Shown here: piece by piece, positions 50,201 through 60,052 of the stretch
How positions within the stretch are numbered: position 1 is the stretch's first letter
How the letters are laid out: every line of letters starts with the position of its first letter
Origin: Solanum dulcamara
Lineage: Eukaryota > Streptophyta > Magnoliopsida > Solanales > Solanaceae
NCBI RefSeq assembly: GCF_947179165.1
Contig: NC_077246.1
Coordinates: forward strand, 72,854,421-72,918,420
Direction of reading: 5' to 3'
Length of the DNA: 64,000 nucleotides
Notes under the pieces: model-generated
What the model saw: the letters and a program-made list of their open reading frames with translations, nothing else
Told to the model about the DNA's origin: nothing
The model's database searches: none
Position numbers and translations under genes: made by a program

Positions 50201-53183
50201 TCTCTTTCATTTTGGTTTATAACATTTTCATCAAGCATATTATTATTAACTTTGATGAGAGAACCAAACGCCTGAAAATAGGAAAGCGTTTAGTTCATAC
50301 CATTAAAGAGTTCCTGTTGTTGGTGTTTAATAGCAATGCTTAAGTGCTTGCTGCACAAAGCTTCATCCGCTTCTACCTTTAAGGCAAAATCTTGTCGATG
50401 CTGCAGTAAACCTTTAAGCTATGTTGCTTGGACTCTTCAAAAATGTCATCGGGTGCGTGTCGGATCGTTCAAAAGTAGTGCATTTTTGGAGGATCCGACA
50501 CAGGTGCGGCAACATTTTTAGAGAATCCAAGCAACTTAGCCTTTGAGAGTCAATAACTACTAAAAACTGCATCGACACTGTCTCCTGAAAGTTTTGGCAG
50601 TAATTTATATGAGATTCCCAAACACTGATCCTTATTGGGAAAATAGTTCAGCCTATCTGTTTTCCTGTATGATTCCTTCTCTAATGTTTTTTTTTCCAAT
50701 TTAGAGGATTTGTGGATCACAGTTCATTTGACTCTTATTTTTCAGGGTCACTACCACCATCACGTAAAAGATCTCTCTTTGTGTTGGCGACATCTATGAT
50801 TATCTTCTCATCAAAGGCATATAATATACCTTCTCTCGTTCCCCGTGTCAAGGCTACAGTTTCAGATAAAACGGTTAGTAACCAATGCTGCCAAGCTTTA
50901 TACGGTTTTGCTGATCTCCTTTGGCAGTCGGTCTTTGTTCTTTGTATTGCATGTCAGCCTGGTTTCTACTAGCAGCTGAACTGATGAAAAACTACTTTTT
51001 GATGTAATTACTTGTTCTGTTTCAGTATTATCATATTAATTTCTGCTCAGGTCATAATACACAGGAATTTGTCATTGGTTTTATCAGGTTGATCCGTTTT
51101 TACATTTGGTAGAAGATAGCAAACTACAAGCTGTTGATTCAAGTTCTGGAATTGGAAAAGTTACATATGGATCCAATGAAGATGATATTTCTGCTCAGAA
51201 ATGTCTCTCACAAATAAATATCACAGAGGAACAGTCAACGCAATCCATGATTTCTTTAATCCTAAAGAGCTTATCTAATCTATCAGACGTAAATATTTCC
51301 TTGCTAATTTTGCAACCATATAGTGATTCCCTGGTTAAGCATTGATCCCTAATATGATTTATTCCATTATGTAGCTTGAAGTGTCAGCTTTAAGGGAGGA
51401 GTTGCTTAAGAAATTTTCACCAGATGATTCAGATTCCCTGGGGACTCAGTTTTTCACCGATGCTCAACAGAGAGCTCAGCAGTCTAATTCAGTTGATGTA
51501 AGTCTCTAGAGGACGAAATTTATGACGATATACTCTTCTATCCCTACTTTCTCTGTTTGATCATTGTTTCTCCTGTGGTGCAGCTGGCCTCAATATTTGA
51601 CGATGATGGTCCAGATTTATTTCATAGCAATTCCGAATGGAATGAACAATCAGACATGGAAAGGCCCAATCTGCTGAGTGTCAATCAACTTTTAGAATCT
51701 GTAAGTGATTTTTGAATATAATATTTGTTTAACCTATTATTTATGGAAAAACAACCATGCCTCAATCCCAAGCAAGTTGGGGTCAGCTCTATTAATCCTC
51801 ACTGACCATGCTGCTCCATTTAACCTCATCTTAAACCCATATTATACAATAATAATAATAATGTGTCTAACTTATTGCTTCAGCAGTATGATCATTGACA
51901 AAAAAAGCTTTACATCTAGCTGTACTCGCGAAATGGATTTCTTTTCTTCATGTGTATGTTATCATGCCTCCATTTTGTGCTTATGAGAAAAAGCAACCTC
52001 ACGTGATGGATCTTTTTGTTCATCTTGCCGTCACAAATATTAATGGAGTTCCACTTAATCATTTTCGATGTTTTGGTTTAAATACCATGAGATGATAAAA
52101 AGAATGTGACTTAGATTGTATTTAACATCAGATATGTGAAAAATGGAGTTGTTACTTTTCTATTTTGATCTGATCATTGGTACTTCTTGTCTGAAATTAT
52201 CTGTCTACTCCAAATGAAGGTTTTGGAGACGGCACATCAAGTAGGGAGAATCTCTGTGAGCACAGAACCTGAATTTTCATACAAAGAAATGGCTCATCAT
52301 TGTGAGACACTTTTAACGGGAAAACAACAAAAGATGTACAATTTGATGAATAGCCAACATAGACAAGATAATGCACCGATCGAAATATCAGAGAATTCCA
52401 GTGAACAGGACGAAGAAAGTGCTTCTGATAACCAGGTTGACAATCAGGTCTCGAAAGTAGTCTTTCTTGGTTTTCTATATACTCAACATTTCTTATTTCT
52501 CCTTTCTCCTCCATTCCCTAAGTTATTTGCTTCTTATCTGTTTCTTTCCGACTTAGGTAACATAGATAGCTAGGATATATATTATCTAGGCATAATACAT
52601 AGATAGACACTTTATCTTGGCCTCAACCGGCAAGTAAACACTCCAACTTTGAGTATGCACATCTAGAAATCTCAACTTGTCTCCATTGTGTCAGTTGAAC
52701 ACTCCAACTTTCAAAATGTTCATCTAAACACCTCTAAAATTTATGTGTCACGTCAGCATCAGGTGTCCATGAGATACAGTGGGGACGAGTTGGAGTGTTT
52801 AGTTGTTAGTTGAGACCAAGTTGAGGTGTCTAGATGTGCACTCTCAAAGTTGAAGTGCTTACTTGCCAGGTCAGGTCAAGTATGAGTATTTGCTTATGTA
52901 TTGTGCCTATTATTTATGTAAAACGAACTTACAGTAGATGTAGCAACATAAGTTTACTGCTTTGAATGATTAGAGACATAATCTTAAACTTACTGTTCAC
53001 TAAACTTTATTGGGGCAGGTTGAGAACCAACTCGCAGATCAGAAAGTAGCCGATGTTTCTGATAAACCAACACGAGAAACTGTTCCTTTGCATTGTGGAG
53101 CAGAATATCAAAGTAATCCGGAGTCCTTCAGGCTGCCGGCATCAAGTCCATATGACAATTTTTTGAAAGCTGCCAGATGGTAG
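41288..53183 (+). CDS. EFR3-like plasma-membrane scaffold protein (plant EFR3 / SEMI-ROLLED LEAF2 family), 19 coding exons
   Basis: EFR3 proteins anchor the phosphatidylinositol 4-kinase complex at the plasma membrane. Exons: 41288-41434, 42860-42934, 43043-43158, 43304-43418, 43560-43688, 44810-44857, 45927-46111, 46196-46392, 46629-46921, 47114-47263, 47364-47759, 48581-48730, 49821-49896, 50746-50873, 51088-51288, 51375-51497, 51584-51700, 52220-52447, 53019-53183. All join in frame: 1012 residues. The N-terminus has Cys16, Cys20 and Cys23 followed by a basic patch (RTRSRQPVKRYKK), fitting lipid anchoring as known for EFR3. The body is helical-repeat-like (HHSIALVSAITDIMRHL, SSHQIVLLLSSLWVQS, NMPENYEAIAHTFSLVLLF are family landmarks). 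The C-terminal third is polar and ends SPYDNFLKAARW, like Arabidopsis homologues. ATG 41288 is in good position; Met8 is an alternative. Paralogue identity is not assigned. Confidence 0.9.
41975..42013 (+). mobile_element. 3' end of a poly-A-tailed SINE in EFR3-like intron 1
   Basis: Gctggcccggacaccacgat followed by an A-rich tail (aacaacaaaaaa) is the end of a common Solanaceae SINE, here without its tRNA-like part. A minus-strand, longer relative is at 62507-62680. Confidence 0.55.
44279..44395 (+). mobile_element. TRIM- or LTR-like fragment in EFR3-like intron 5
   Basis: Gtatcccacatcggttaag followed by gtttggacaatcctcacca and tgagttaggctcaaggtc resembles the ends of short terminal-repeat retrotransposons, which often include tcccacatcgg in plants. 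No second copy or target duplication was found nearby, so it is a fragment or solo end. Confidence 0.45.
45621..45650 (-). mobile_element. Tail fragment of a TTG-tailed SINE in EFR3-like intron 6
   Basis: On the minus strand it reads cttgtgggatttcactggg and tatgttgttgtg, the terminal 30 bp of the family at 40888-41014. Confidence 0.6.
48279..48480. repeat. Short tandem duplication in EFR3-like intron 11, offset 114 bp
   Basis: Caacactcatacagtggata at 48308 and caacactcatacactggata at 48422, each preceded by a ttaatgcac- or ttaacattg-type block and followed by tgttgg-cattag/tgac and cattcatt. Explains the repeated peptide in an open frame here, which is not coding. Confidence 0.7.
50419..50540. 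mobile_element. Foldback MITE in EFR3-like intron 13
   Basis: An almost complete inverted repeat: gttgcttggactcttcaaaa on the left pairs with gagaatccaagcaac on the right, and ggtgcgtgtcggatc pairs with gatccgacacaggtgcg across a short centre (aaaagtagtgcattttt). Length about 120 bp. Related copies are at 30603-31115, 32285-32400 and 58208-58342. Confidence 0.8.
52588..52908. mobile_element. MITE with terminal inverted repeats of about 130-150 bp, EFR3-like intron 18
   Basis: Starts aggcataatacatagatag and ends with the inverted form (tatgtattgtgcct). Inverted similarity continues through ggcaagtaaacactccaact and gtgcacatctaga to near the centre, where cacgtcagcatcaggtgtcc lies. No certain target duplication was identified, so the superfamily is left open. 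Confidence 0.75.
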
Positions 53184-54820
53184 AGATAGCATAGGTATCG
53201 TTCCAAACAGAAATGTTTGTGAGATTACTTCCCTCCTATGGCAGATTGCCAAAGCCTTATCGGTTGCAGAACCGGAAGATCTTCATGCAATGCGCCTGCA
53301 CGGAAAGAAAGTCGGCGCCAGAGTTGTAGATAACACATAGTTTGTAACTCATCATACACATAAAAGTTGTTCATTCTTTTATTCTTTTTTTTAATTATTA
53401 TTCCTATTATGAGGTGAAATATTGTTGTCTGGAGCCATAGAGGAGGCATATTGGTTAAGATGTTAGGTCTTGCTGTCTTAACCACTGTCATTTACTGTTG
53501 TATAATATCAAAATGTTGCTTTTCCTATTTCTCTTTTTAGTGAATTTAGATGGCGCTATTTACTTCTTCTTCTGGTGTATGCAAACACTGCTATTTGAAA
53601 TGGAAAAAGCATTCTTTTGCTGTTCTTATTTTCCTTTATATATGTTGTGATATTTTTTCATACTTTGAAAACTTCTCTTTTGAGCCGACGGTCTATCTGA
53701 AACAATAAGGCAGGTGTACATTCTACCCTCCTCAGATTCTACTTGAGGACTACACTAGTATGTTGCTGTTATGTTGTGACGTATTGGTGGAGAAAGAGTT
53801 ATTCACTGCCGATGTTTACACCAACCTAATATATGACATGTTAACAGATCCAAGAATTTTCGAATAGGGCAATGGTTTGAATTGTTGCTGAATCTATTGG
53901 TGGGAAAGAGACGATTTGACAAATTGAAACATCTTAGTAACCGAATTGAAACATCTTAATAACCAAAGGGAAAAAATGTGATTTTTATAGTAGCATGAGC
54001 GAAATGGAGGAAGTATAAAAAGAAAAATGGGATTGTGGGTGAGCACTACAAGCCTCGAGCTGCTAGGCAAAGTGACTTGAATGTTGCACCCCAAATAGCG
54101 AAAGTCTAGTAGCCAAAAGCATCACTTACATTCTTAACCGAGTAGCATGGGGCGCATCACACGTGGAATTCTATGTAAATCACTAACTTCACTTTTAATG
54201 AGGTCTATACGATGCAAATTTGAATTAATCAGGTCTGTGCATTTTAGATACCACTTGATGATTATACTAGAAAAATACATAAAACAAAATTTCAAAAACT
54301 TGTACATATTGAAAGGTGCAGTTACTGACTTTAAATTCTGAATCACGCAAACAAAAAAACACACATAACGAACAAAAAAACAAAAGAAAAGAAAAAAACG
54401 GGCTAGTTTTAAATATATACAATAAAAGTAATTAGTTTACGAAAAATATAATCATGTTTTATCTACATAAAAAATAGCTAAAAGTCATTCACTGACTATA
54501 CAATATAGTCAGTCAAAAATCAAAGAAAGTATACACTGACGATATAATATAGCTTAACTATACATAAGTTATACAACTATACATTATGATACACTCAAAA
54601 AACTGAATATAACTTAACTATACATGAAATATACATTGACTATTCAATTTCGATCAACTCAAAATTATCACTAAACAGTTCCAAATTTTAAATATGAATT
54701 CAACTCGATGTTTTAAATCTTTTAATATATAAATCGTTCGAAATGATTTAAAAAAAGGAAGGACGAAATTTAACCTAATCGACATTTTGTTTAATTTGCC
54801 AAAAGATAAAAAATTAAATA
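53184..54820. other. EFR3-like 3' region and spacer
   Basis: The first 200-300 bp are presumably 3' untranslated region. A degenerate TTG-tailed SINE is at 53678-53778. 54470-54650 is a run of actatacatt-like AT repeats. The last part leads into the promoter of the small gene that follows. No other gene is supported. Confidence 0.45.
53678..53778 (+). mobile_element. Degenerate TTG-tailed SINE-derived repeat
   Basis: Ttttgagccgacggtctatc, tgaaacaataaggcag, gtacattctaccctcctcag and tagtatgttgctgttatgtt follow the order of the reference copy with an internal deletion. Confidence 0.65.
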
Positions 54821-54834
54821 TGGGCCTTGGCCCA
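54821..54834. promoter_or_regulatory. Palindromic pair of site II elements upstream of the small mitochondrial-type gene
   Basis: TGGGCC, two bases, then GGCCCA. TGGGCY (site II) motifs are known to be enriched in promoters of nuclear genes for mitochondrial respiratory proteins and ribosomal proteins, where TCP factors bind. The pair lies about 180 bp before the probable transcription start near 55000; an aaacg...cgttttt palindrome (54931-54948) lies between. Confidence 0.6.
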
Positions 54835-55058
54835 AAAACTTGATTCCAATTTCCAACTATTTCATACATTCTTGACCCATTCTAAATAAAGTACACAACC
54901 AAAACGACATCACTTTACAATATAAACATCAAAACGCTGCCGTTTTTAACCTTAGAAAACCCTTCTATAAAAGACTACTCAAGAATTTTCAACGAAGAAC
55001 AAATTTTTATATGCATCTGCAGTCTCCTGGATTCCCTTTCTCTCTGTCCTTCATCAAG

Positions 55059-57460
55059 GTAAGCACCCACCCCCTACCCCCACGCCACCCCACCCCTTGT
55101 TTTTTTTTTCTCTATACATGTATAGATTTATAGAAAATCTTGTGCCACCATGTTTGTTGCTTGAGGTGAATTTTTACAGTTGGGTATTTGATTTTATTGC
55201 TTCTTAGTGACAAAATTACATTTTTATGTGTGATCTATATTGTTTGGATTGATGGGTCGTTTTCTGTTTTGTTAGTATTGTAGCGACGGATTGAATCTTG
55301 ATGTGAATTTATCTTATTGAGTATTGGTTTATGATGCTTGGTGGGCTTATAAAATGATTGATTTGATTTAAGTTTTAACCATGATTTGTGTGATTTGGAT
55401 GGTTAGGATTGATGGGTCATGTATGTTTAGTTTGTTTTGGAGCAAAGTTTGATTCTTGGCTTGAATTTTATATTTTATGGTATAGGTTAATGCTTCATGA
55501 AGAGCTTAATATGATTAGTTTGATTACTCTTTTGTCGTTATCAATGGGATTTGAGTGGTTAGGATTTATGGGTCATCAACTGTTTGATTTCTGTTGAAGC
55601 CAAGCGTGCTTTATTGGAATGAATTATGTTTTGTATGGTATAAGTTAATGCTTCCAGGAGAGCTCAATATGATTAGTTTGATTACTCTTTTGTCGTTATC
55701 AATGGGATTGGAGTGGTTAGGATCATCTGTTTGGTATCTGTCGAAACCAAGCTTGCTTTATTGGAATGAATTATGTTTTGTATGGTATAGGTTAATGCTT
55801 CCTCGAGAGTTCAATATGATTAGCTTGAACACTTTTTTGTCGTTATCAATGGGATTTGAGTGGTTAGGATTAATGGATCATCATCTGTTTGGTTTCTGTC
55901 GAAGCCAAGCTGCTTTTTTGGCATGAATTGTATTTTCTATGGTATAGGTTAATGCTTTCTGAAGAGCTCAATATGATTAGTTTGATTACTTTTTTGTCGT
56001 TATGAATGGGATTTGAGTGGTTTGGATTAATGGTTCATTGTCCATATGGTCATACTTGTTGCTCCTTGGCCTAAATTTTATATTTTCATTGGTTCTGGGA
56101 AATGCTTCTTGGAAGTCAGAACAGTCATGATATGGTGGGATTATACTCGGTTTGTTGTTGTTGTTTGTTGTTGTTGTACTCTGGGATGTGAATGGTTTTG
56201 GTTAATTGGTCACTTCTCTTTGTTTCGTATCAACTGACTGGTGTACATGTCAATAAAAGAGAAACGAATCAAATGTCGTGTATTTACTTTTGTTGCGGCT
56301 GGGGGAATATTGAATAGTGGTGAATGTCTGTATATTGCGTCTTTTCACGAGCTATTCATGGCTACTACCGTCCTGTCTCTTCATGATTTGTGATAGGTTT
56401 CTATTGAACGTTGTCCAATTTGTAAAGCCTCGTTAGGTTACTGAGTTCTGCTTCATTATTTAGTACTTATTAGTCACCCATCTGAAAGAGAAGAGAAGAT
56501 AGAGTAGGATTGATCTGATTCATCAAGTCATTCTCCGTGTATTTCTAGTTGTTTGGATTGATGGGTAATTGCCTCTTTATTCATAAAGAAGTAATATTAT
56601 GAATCATATATCATGGAAGTGATTATTGCCTTGATTTGAGGTACTGGAATAGTACTAATAGAAGTTAGTTATCTCTCTTTTGGTTTTCTTCATGATTTGG
56701 TGTAGATTTTCTTATTACTCAAAAAGAAGCTTCACCATTGCATATTGAATTAGCCAAAATTCGTAGCACCCTAAATCCGATCAAATCTGAAATAGTACAT
56801 TTTGTGTCCAAAACATATCAATGGGAGCATTTACAGAATGTTATGATGGATTAATTGGAACTTGGTAGGAACTGTTGATCTAGTTGAGCTTTGTGTGTAG
56901 GTGTTGTAACGAAAATAAAAGGAACTTCTTATAGCATATCACTGGTGAATTGGTAAAACAACGTGAACACACATGGTCTGCATAATGTTTTCCCACCCAT
57001 CTGCATTTGGCACTCCAGTTGATTGCTAATGGGTTGTAGACATTAACTAATTTAGTGCTGGCATGAGTTCCATTTTTTATTCTGGAATTGATTTATGCTA
57101 TGTTTCTGTGAAAAGAAAGCGGTTTAATATGCAGTACAAGGTCTATTCCCCAAGAAAATATATTTTTAGTTTGAAGATTTCATGTAGCTGTATGTTCTTG
57201 TCTATATAGATTTGAATGGTATATCATACAGTAGGCTACTAAATCACACAGCTCATCCGTAATTTGAGAAAATTTGTAAGTTATACTTCGTCAGGTCTGA
57301 AATCACATGATGGTGACAAAAAGATTACACTTGAGATGGTGTAAAAAGATCTTCTATGAACTATATCTTGAGATATTATTTTATGTAACGACTGAATGCT
57401 CTGCTGTTGTTGAATGAACAAAAAGGTGTTCTCTTACTATGGTTTTACGGTATCTTCCAG
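55059..57460 (+). other. Predicted 2.4-kb leader intron of the small mitochondrial-type gene
   Basis: Donor catcaaggtaagc at 55059 and acceptor tatcttccag ending 57460, 18 bp before the ATG at 57479. The first exon would be a short leader near 55000-55058, downstream of a tataaaag box at 54966-54973. The intron contains a 157-bp tandem repeat. Inferred from signals only. Confidence 0.6.
55380..56070. repeat. Four-copy tandem repeat, about 157 bp, in the leader intron
   Basis: Tataggttaatgctt (or tataagttaatgctt) occurs at 55481, 55639, 55786 and 55943. Each is followed by gagctcaatatgattag-type sequence, ttttttgtcgttatcaatgg, gatttgagtggttaggatt and ctgtttggtttctgt-type sequence. Copies are very similar, so the expansion is fairly recent. 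Open frames such as 55594-55926 encode repeated peptides only because the DNA repeats. Confidence 0.9.
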
Positions 57461-57478
57461 TTTTAGGAGCGCTCCAAG

Positions 57479-57794
57479 ATGGCTACCAAGTACATCATTG
57501 GTTCTATCGCTGCATCTTTTGCCGTTGCATATGTTTGTGACACTGTTATTTCTGATGGGAAATTGTTTGGAGGCAAGTTCTGGTTCTTTTCGTTAGTTCT
57601 TTGATCATGAAATTGCCTCTGCTATGCTGACAGTCAACTTGTGGTATCTCAAAACAGGTACTACTCCAAGCACCATTACCAACACCGATTGGTGGAAAGA
57701 AACAGATAAGAAATTCCAAGCATGGCCTCGCACTGCTGGTCCCCCAGTAGTCATGAACCCCATCAGCCGACAGAATTACATTGTCAAGTCTTGA
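57479..57794 (+). CDS. 76-residue protein, probable plant mitochondrial (complex I-type) small subunit, GC-AG intron
   Basis: Two coding exons, 57479-57572 and 57658-57794. The N-terminus (MATKYIIGSIAASFAVAYVCD) is a hydrophobic segment of about 20 residues, followed by a conserved-looking soluble part with WWKETDKKFQAWPRTAG and PPVVMNPISRQNYIVKS at the end. From memory this matches a small plant-specific protein reported with mitochondrial NADH dehydrogenase (Arabidopsis At1g67350 type); I am not certain of that name. The 85-bp intron has a GC donor (GGAG|gcaagt); no GT donor gives a frame that continues. Site II motifs upstream fit a respiratory-chain gene. Small size explains why no single long open frame is seen. 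Function is inferred, not shown. Confidence 0.75.
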
Positions 57795-58207
57795 TTTACG
57801 CTGTTTTTTCCCCCGCCAGATTACATTTGACATTGAACCATTCTTCAGTTTTGAGCAAGGTTTTTTATTCCTACGCTGGATTCAGACGATATTGAAGTCA
57901 TTTTTCTCACTTATAAGAAGATTTGACATATGTTACAAACAATCAAAACAGATTTGACATATGTTACAATAAATTTTTTATTCAGTTAGCGCGCCTGTGT
58001 ACTGAACAAGCTGTTTCTTGTTCTGGCAAATCTATTTCAGTTCTTGGTTCTCTGCACTACTACTATTTCTTTTTTGATATAGTTGCCACATATGCTTGTG
58101 AATTCTTTCTTTGGTTTAGCTGCAAATGCAAACTTCTGATGTCTTTTTTAGCTGCAAATGCAAGTCTCTTTGATGATTTATTGTGCATAATATTTGCATG
58201 TAGAGGA

Positions 58208-58342
58208 GGTATGTAGCTTGGACTCTTCAAAAATGTCAACGGTTGTGTTGGATTTTTCAAAAGTAGTGTATTTTTGGAGAACTATTTTTGGAGAATTCGA
58301 CACAGGTGTTGCATCGAAAGTGAAGAGTCTACGCAACTTAGT
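58208..58342. mobile_element. Foldback MITE, decayed
   Basis: Gtagcttggactcttcaaaa, atgtcaacggttgtgttgga, aaagtagtgtatttttggag and acgcaacttagtac follow the order of the 50419-50540 element, with an inserted duplication of tttttggaga. Confidence 0.65.
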
Positions 58343-59711
58343 ACAGGAGGACTATGAACAGCTCCTTCATTTTCAGAGTTCAATGTAAAAGGGAGATATC
58401 CTACAGTTTGGTCAACTTTTAGTAACTTGTGGCATCCTACACAACACCATGGTGGAGTAAGGATTTTTACTAAGGAGAGTTAAAATATAAATAAGTGGTA
58501 GGGGTGGGCATAGTTTGGGTCAATTCGAAATTCGACTTATTTGGCTATTTGATTTGAACTTTTGGATTATGTATTGAAGCACGAAATTTTTATTTTTTAA
58601 AATTTATGGATATCGGATTTAGTATTGTGAATTCTTGCTAATTTGTACTCCTTGTTAGTCGTAGAAAGTTGTACATTTTAAGGAGTAATCTATTAGGTGA
58701 ATTGAGGTTATTAATTGTTATGGTCTGTTTTAAAGGTTCAAAAGTTAAAATCAAAAATTTGAAATATTTAAATTGATTAATCCAAAATTGAAATTAAAAA
58801 AATTCAATCTAATTCTAACTTATTTGAATTGTAATTTCTTCGGTTCGAAAATCGAATATCTAAATTAAAATTTTCATATTCAATTCGAACGACACGAATG
58901 ACTATTCCTAGATAAAGAGATTCAACATCATCTATATATACATCAAAAGATATTTTAATTTTCTGTATATTCAGCAGTTTTAAAACGAATGAGGTTCAAA
59001 TGAATCTTTTTTGCTCCCTCCCAGCTCCGCTACATCCCCTCTTCTTGTGTTTTTTCTCATCCTTTTAGTAGTTAAAGTGATTTGGTATAAATATTGGGTA
59101 TGAATAATTATTTTTGTGAGATAGTGATGCAGAAAGTAACTCAGAACCTCCCATCTTTTTTTGATTCAGTTGGCATAGTCATATTTAGCATGAAGTTTAA
59201 GAAATAAATAAATATTTTTAAAATTTTATAATATTTTTATGATTATAACTACGTTTTATTAAAAAAATGTATAAATATGAAAACCACAAGGAGTCAATTA
59301 AATAAATGGAAAAGAGAAACAACAAAAGGTAGTCATTACTTGTGGGTAATATAATATATAGACAAAGAAACCCACGTAGCTGGACTACTCAATAAAGATT
59401 CTTCCACCATGACTTGGACACTTGTAGTGTAAAAGATTTTTTATAATATCATATCATTTTAAAATATAATTAGTAGCAGTAATCATTCATTAAATGTGCA
59501 ATTAATAACTTGAAAAAAAATTAGGTAATGTTATAGAATACAAAAATAGAGTAAACAAAAAATTTTAATGTTAAGTTAAGTCTTACTCTCTGCGTTTCAA
59601 TTTATGTGTCATATTTAATTTTTCTTGTGTTTAGTCTGAAAATAATGTAATAGTGCTTTCCTATACTTTAAAATTCTCATTTTACCATAATGAGATGACC
59701 AATAGTCATAT

Positions 59712-59821
59712 AAGCCAACGATTTATCGAAAATAATCTTTTTATCCCACCAAAAATAAAGATAAAGTCTGTATATATTCCATCCTCTCGAAACCACACTG
59801 AATATATTGTTGTTGTTGTTG
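59712..59821 (+). mobile_element. TTG-tailed SINE-derived repeat
   Basis: Aagccaacgatttatcgaaa, taatctttttatcccaccaa, ataaagataaagtctgtata and a long terminal TTG run (59807-59820). Lies 230 bp before the ATG of the reductase gene, in its promoter region. Confidence 0.65.
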
Positions 59822-60052
59822 AGGTGTTTAATAGTCATATAAATATTTGCTGACTTGTTTTAGATCACAAACTTTTTAAAAAAAAAAATATCGTGTCAAA
59901 TCAAATAGGTAAATTGAGAGACTGAGATTGACTCTAAAAGTAGAAATAAATGATATCATCCAAAATATACCAATTAAAAATATTGTGGCTTTAAAAGTAT
60001 TGCTTTCAAGAAAGAATAATATCTACAAATAGAAAAAAAAAATGATTTAGCC

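Larger units (their letters stand above)
57850..60052. other. Spacer between the small gene and the reductase gene
   Basis: 3' untranslated region at first, then a decayed foldback MITE (58208-58342), AT-rich DNA, a left-end-only copy of a ctctgcgtttcaa element near 59586-59650, and a TTG-tailed SINE at 59712-59821. No gene is supported. Confidence 0.45.

Noticed and set aside
55409..55926. Plus-strand open frames with internally repeated peptides
   Set aside because: They are produced by the 157-bp tandem repeat in an intron and lack a family match.
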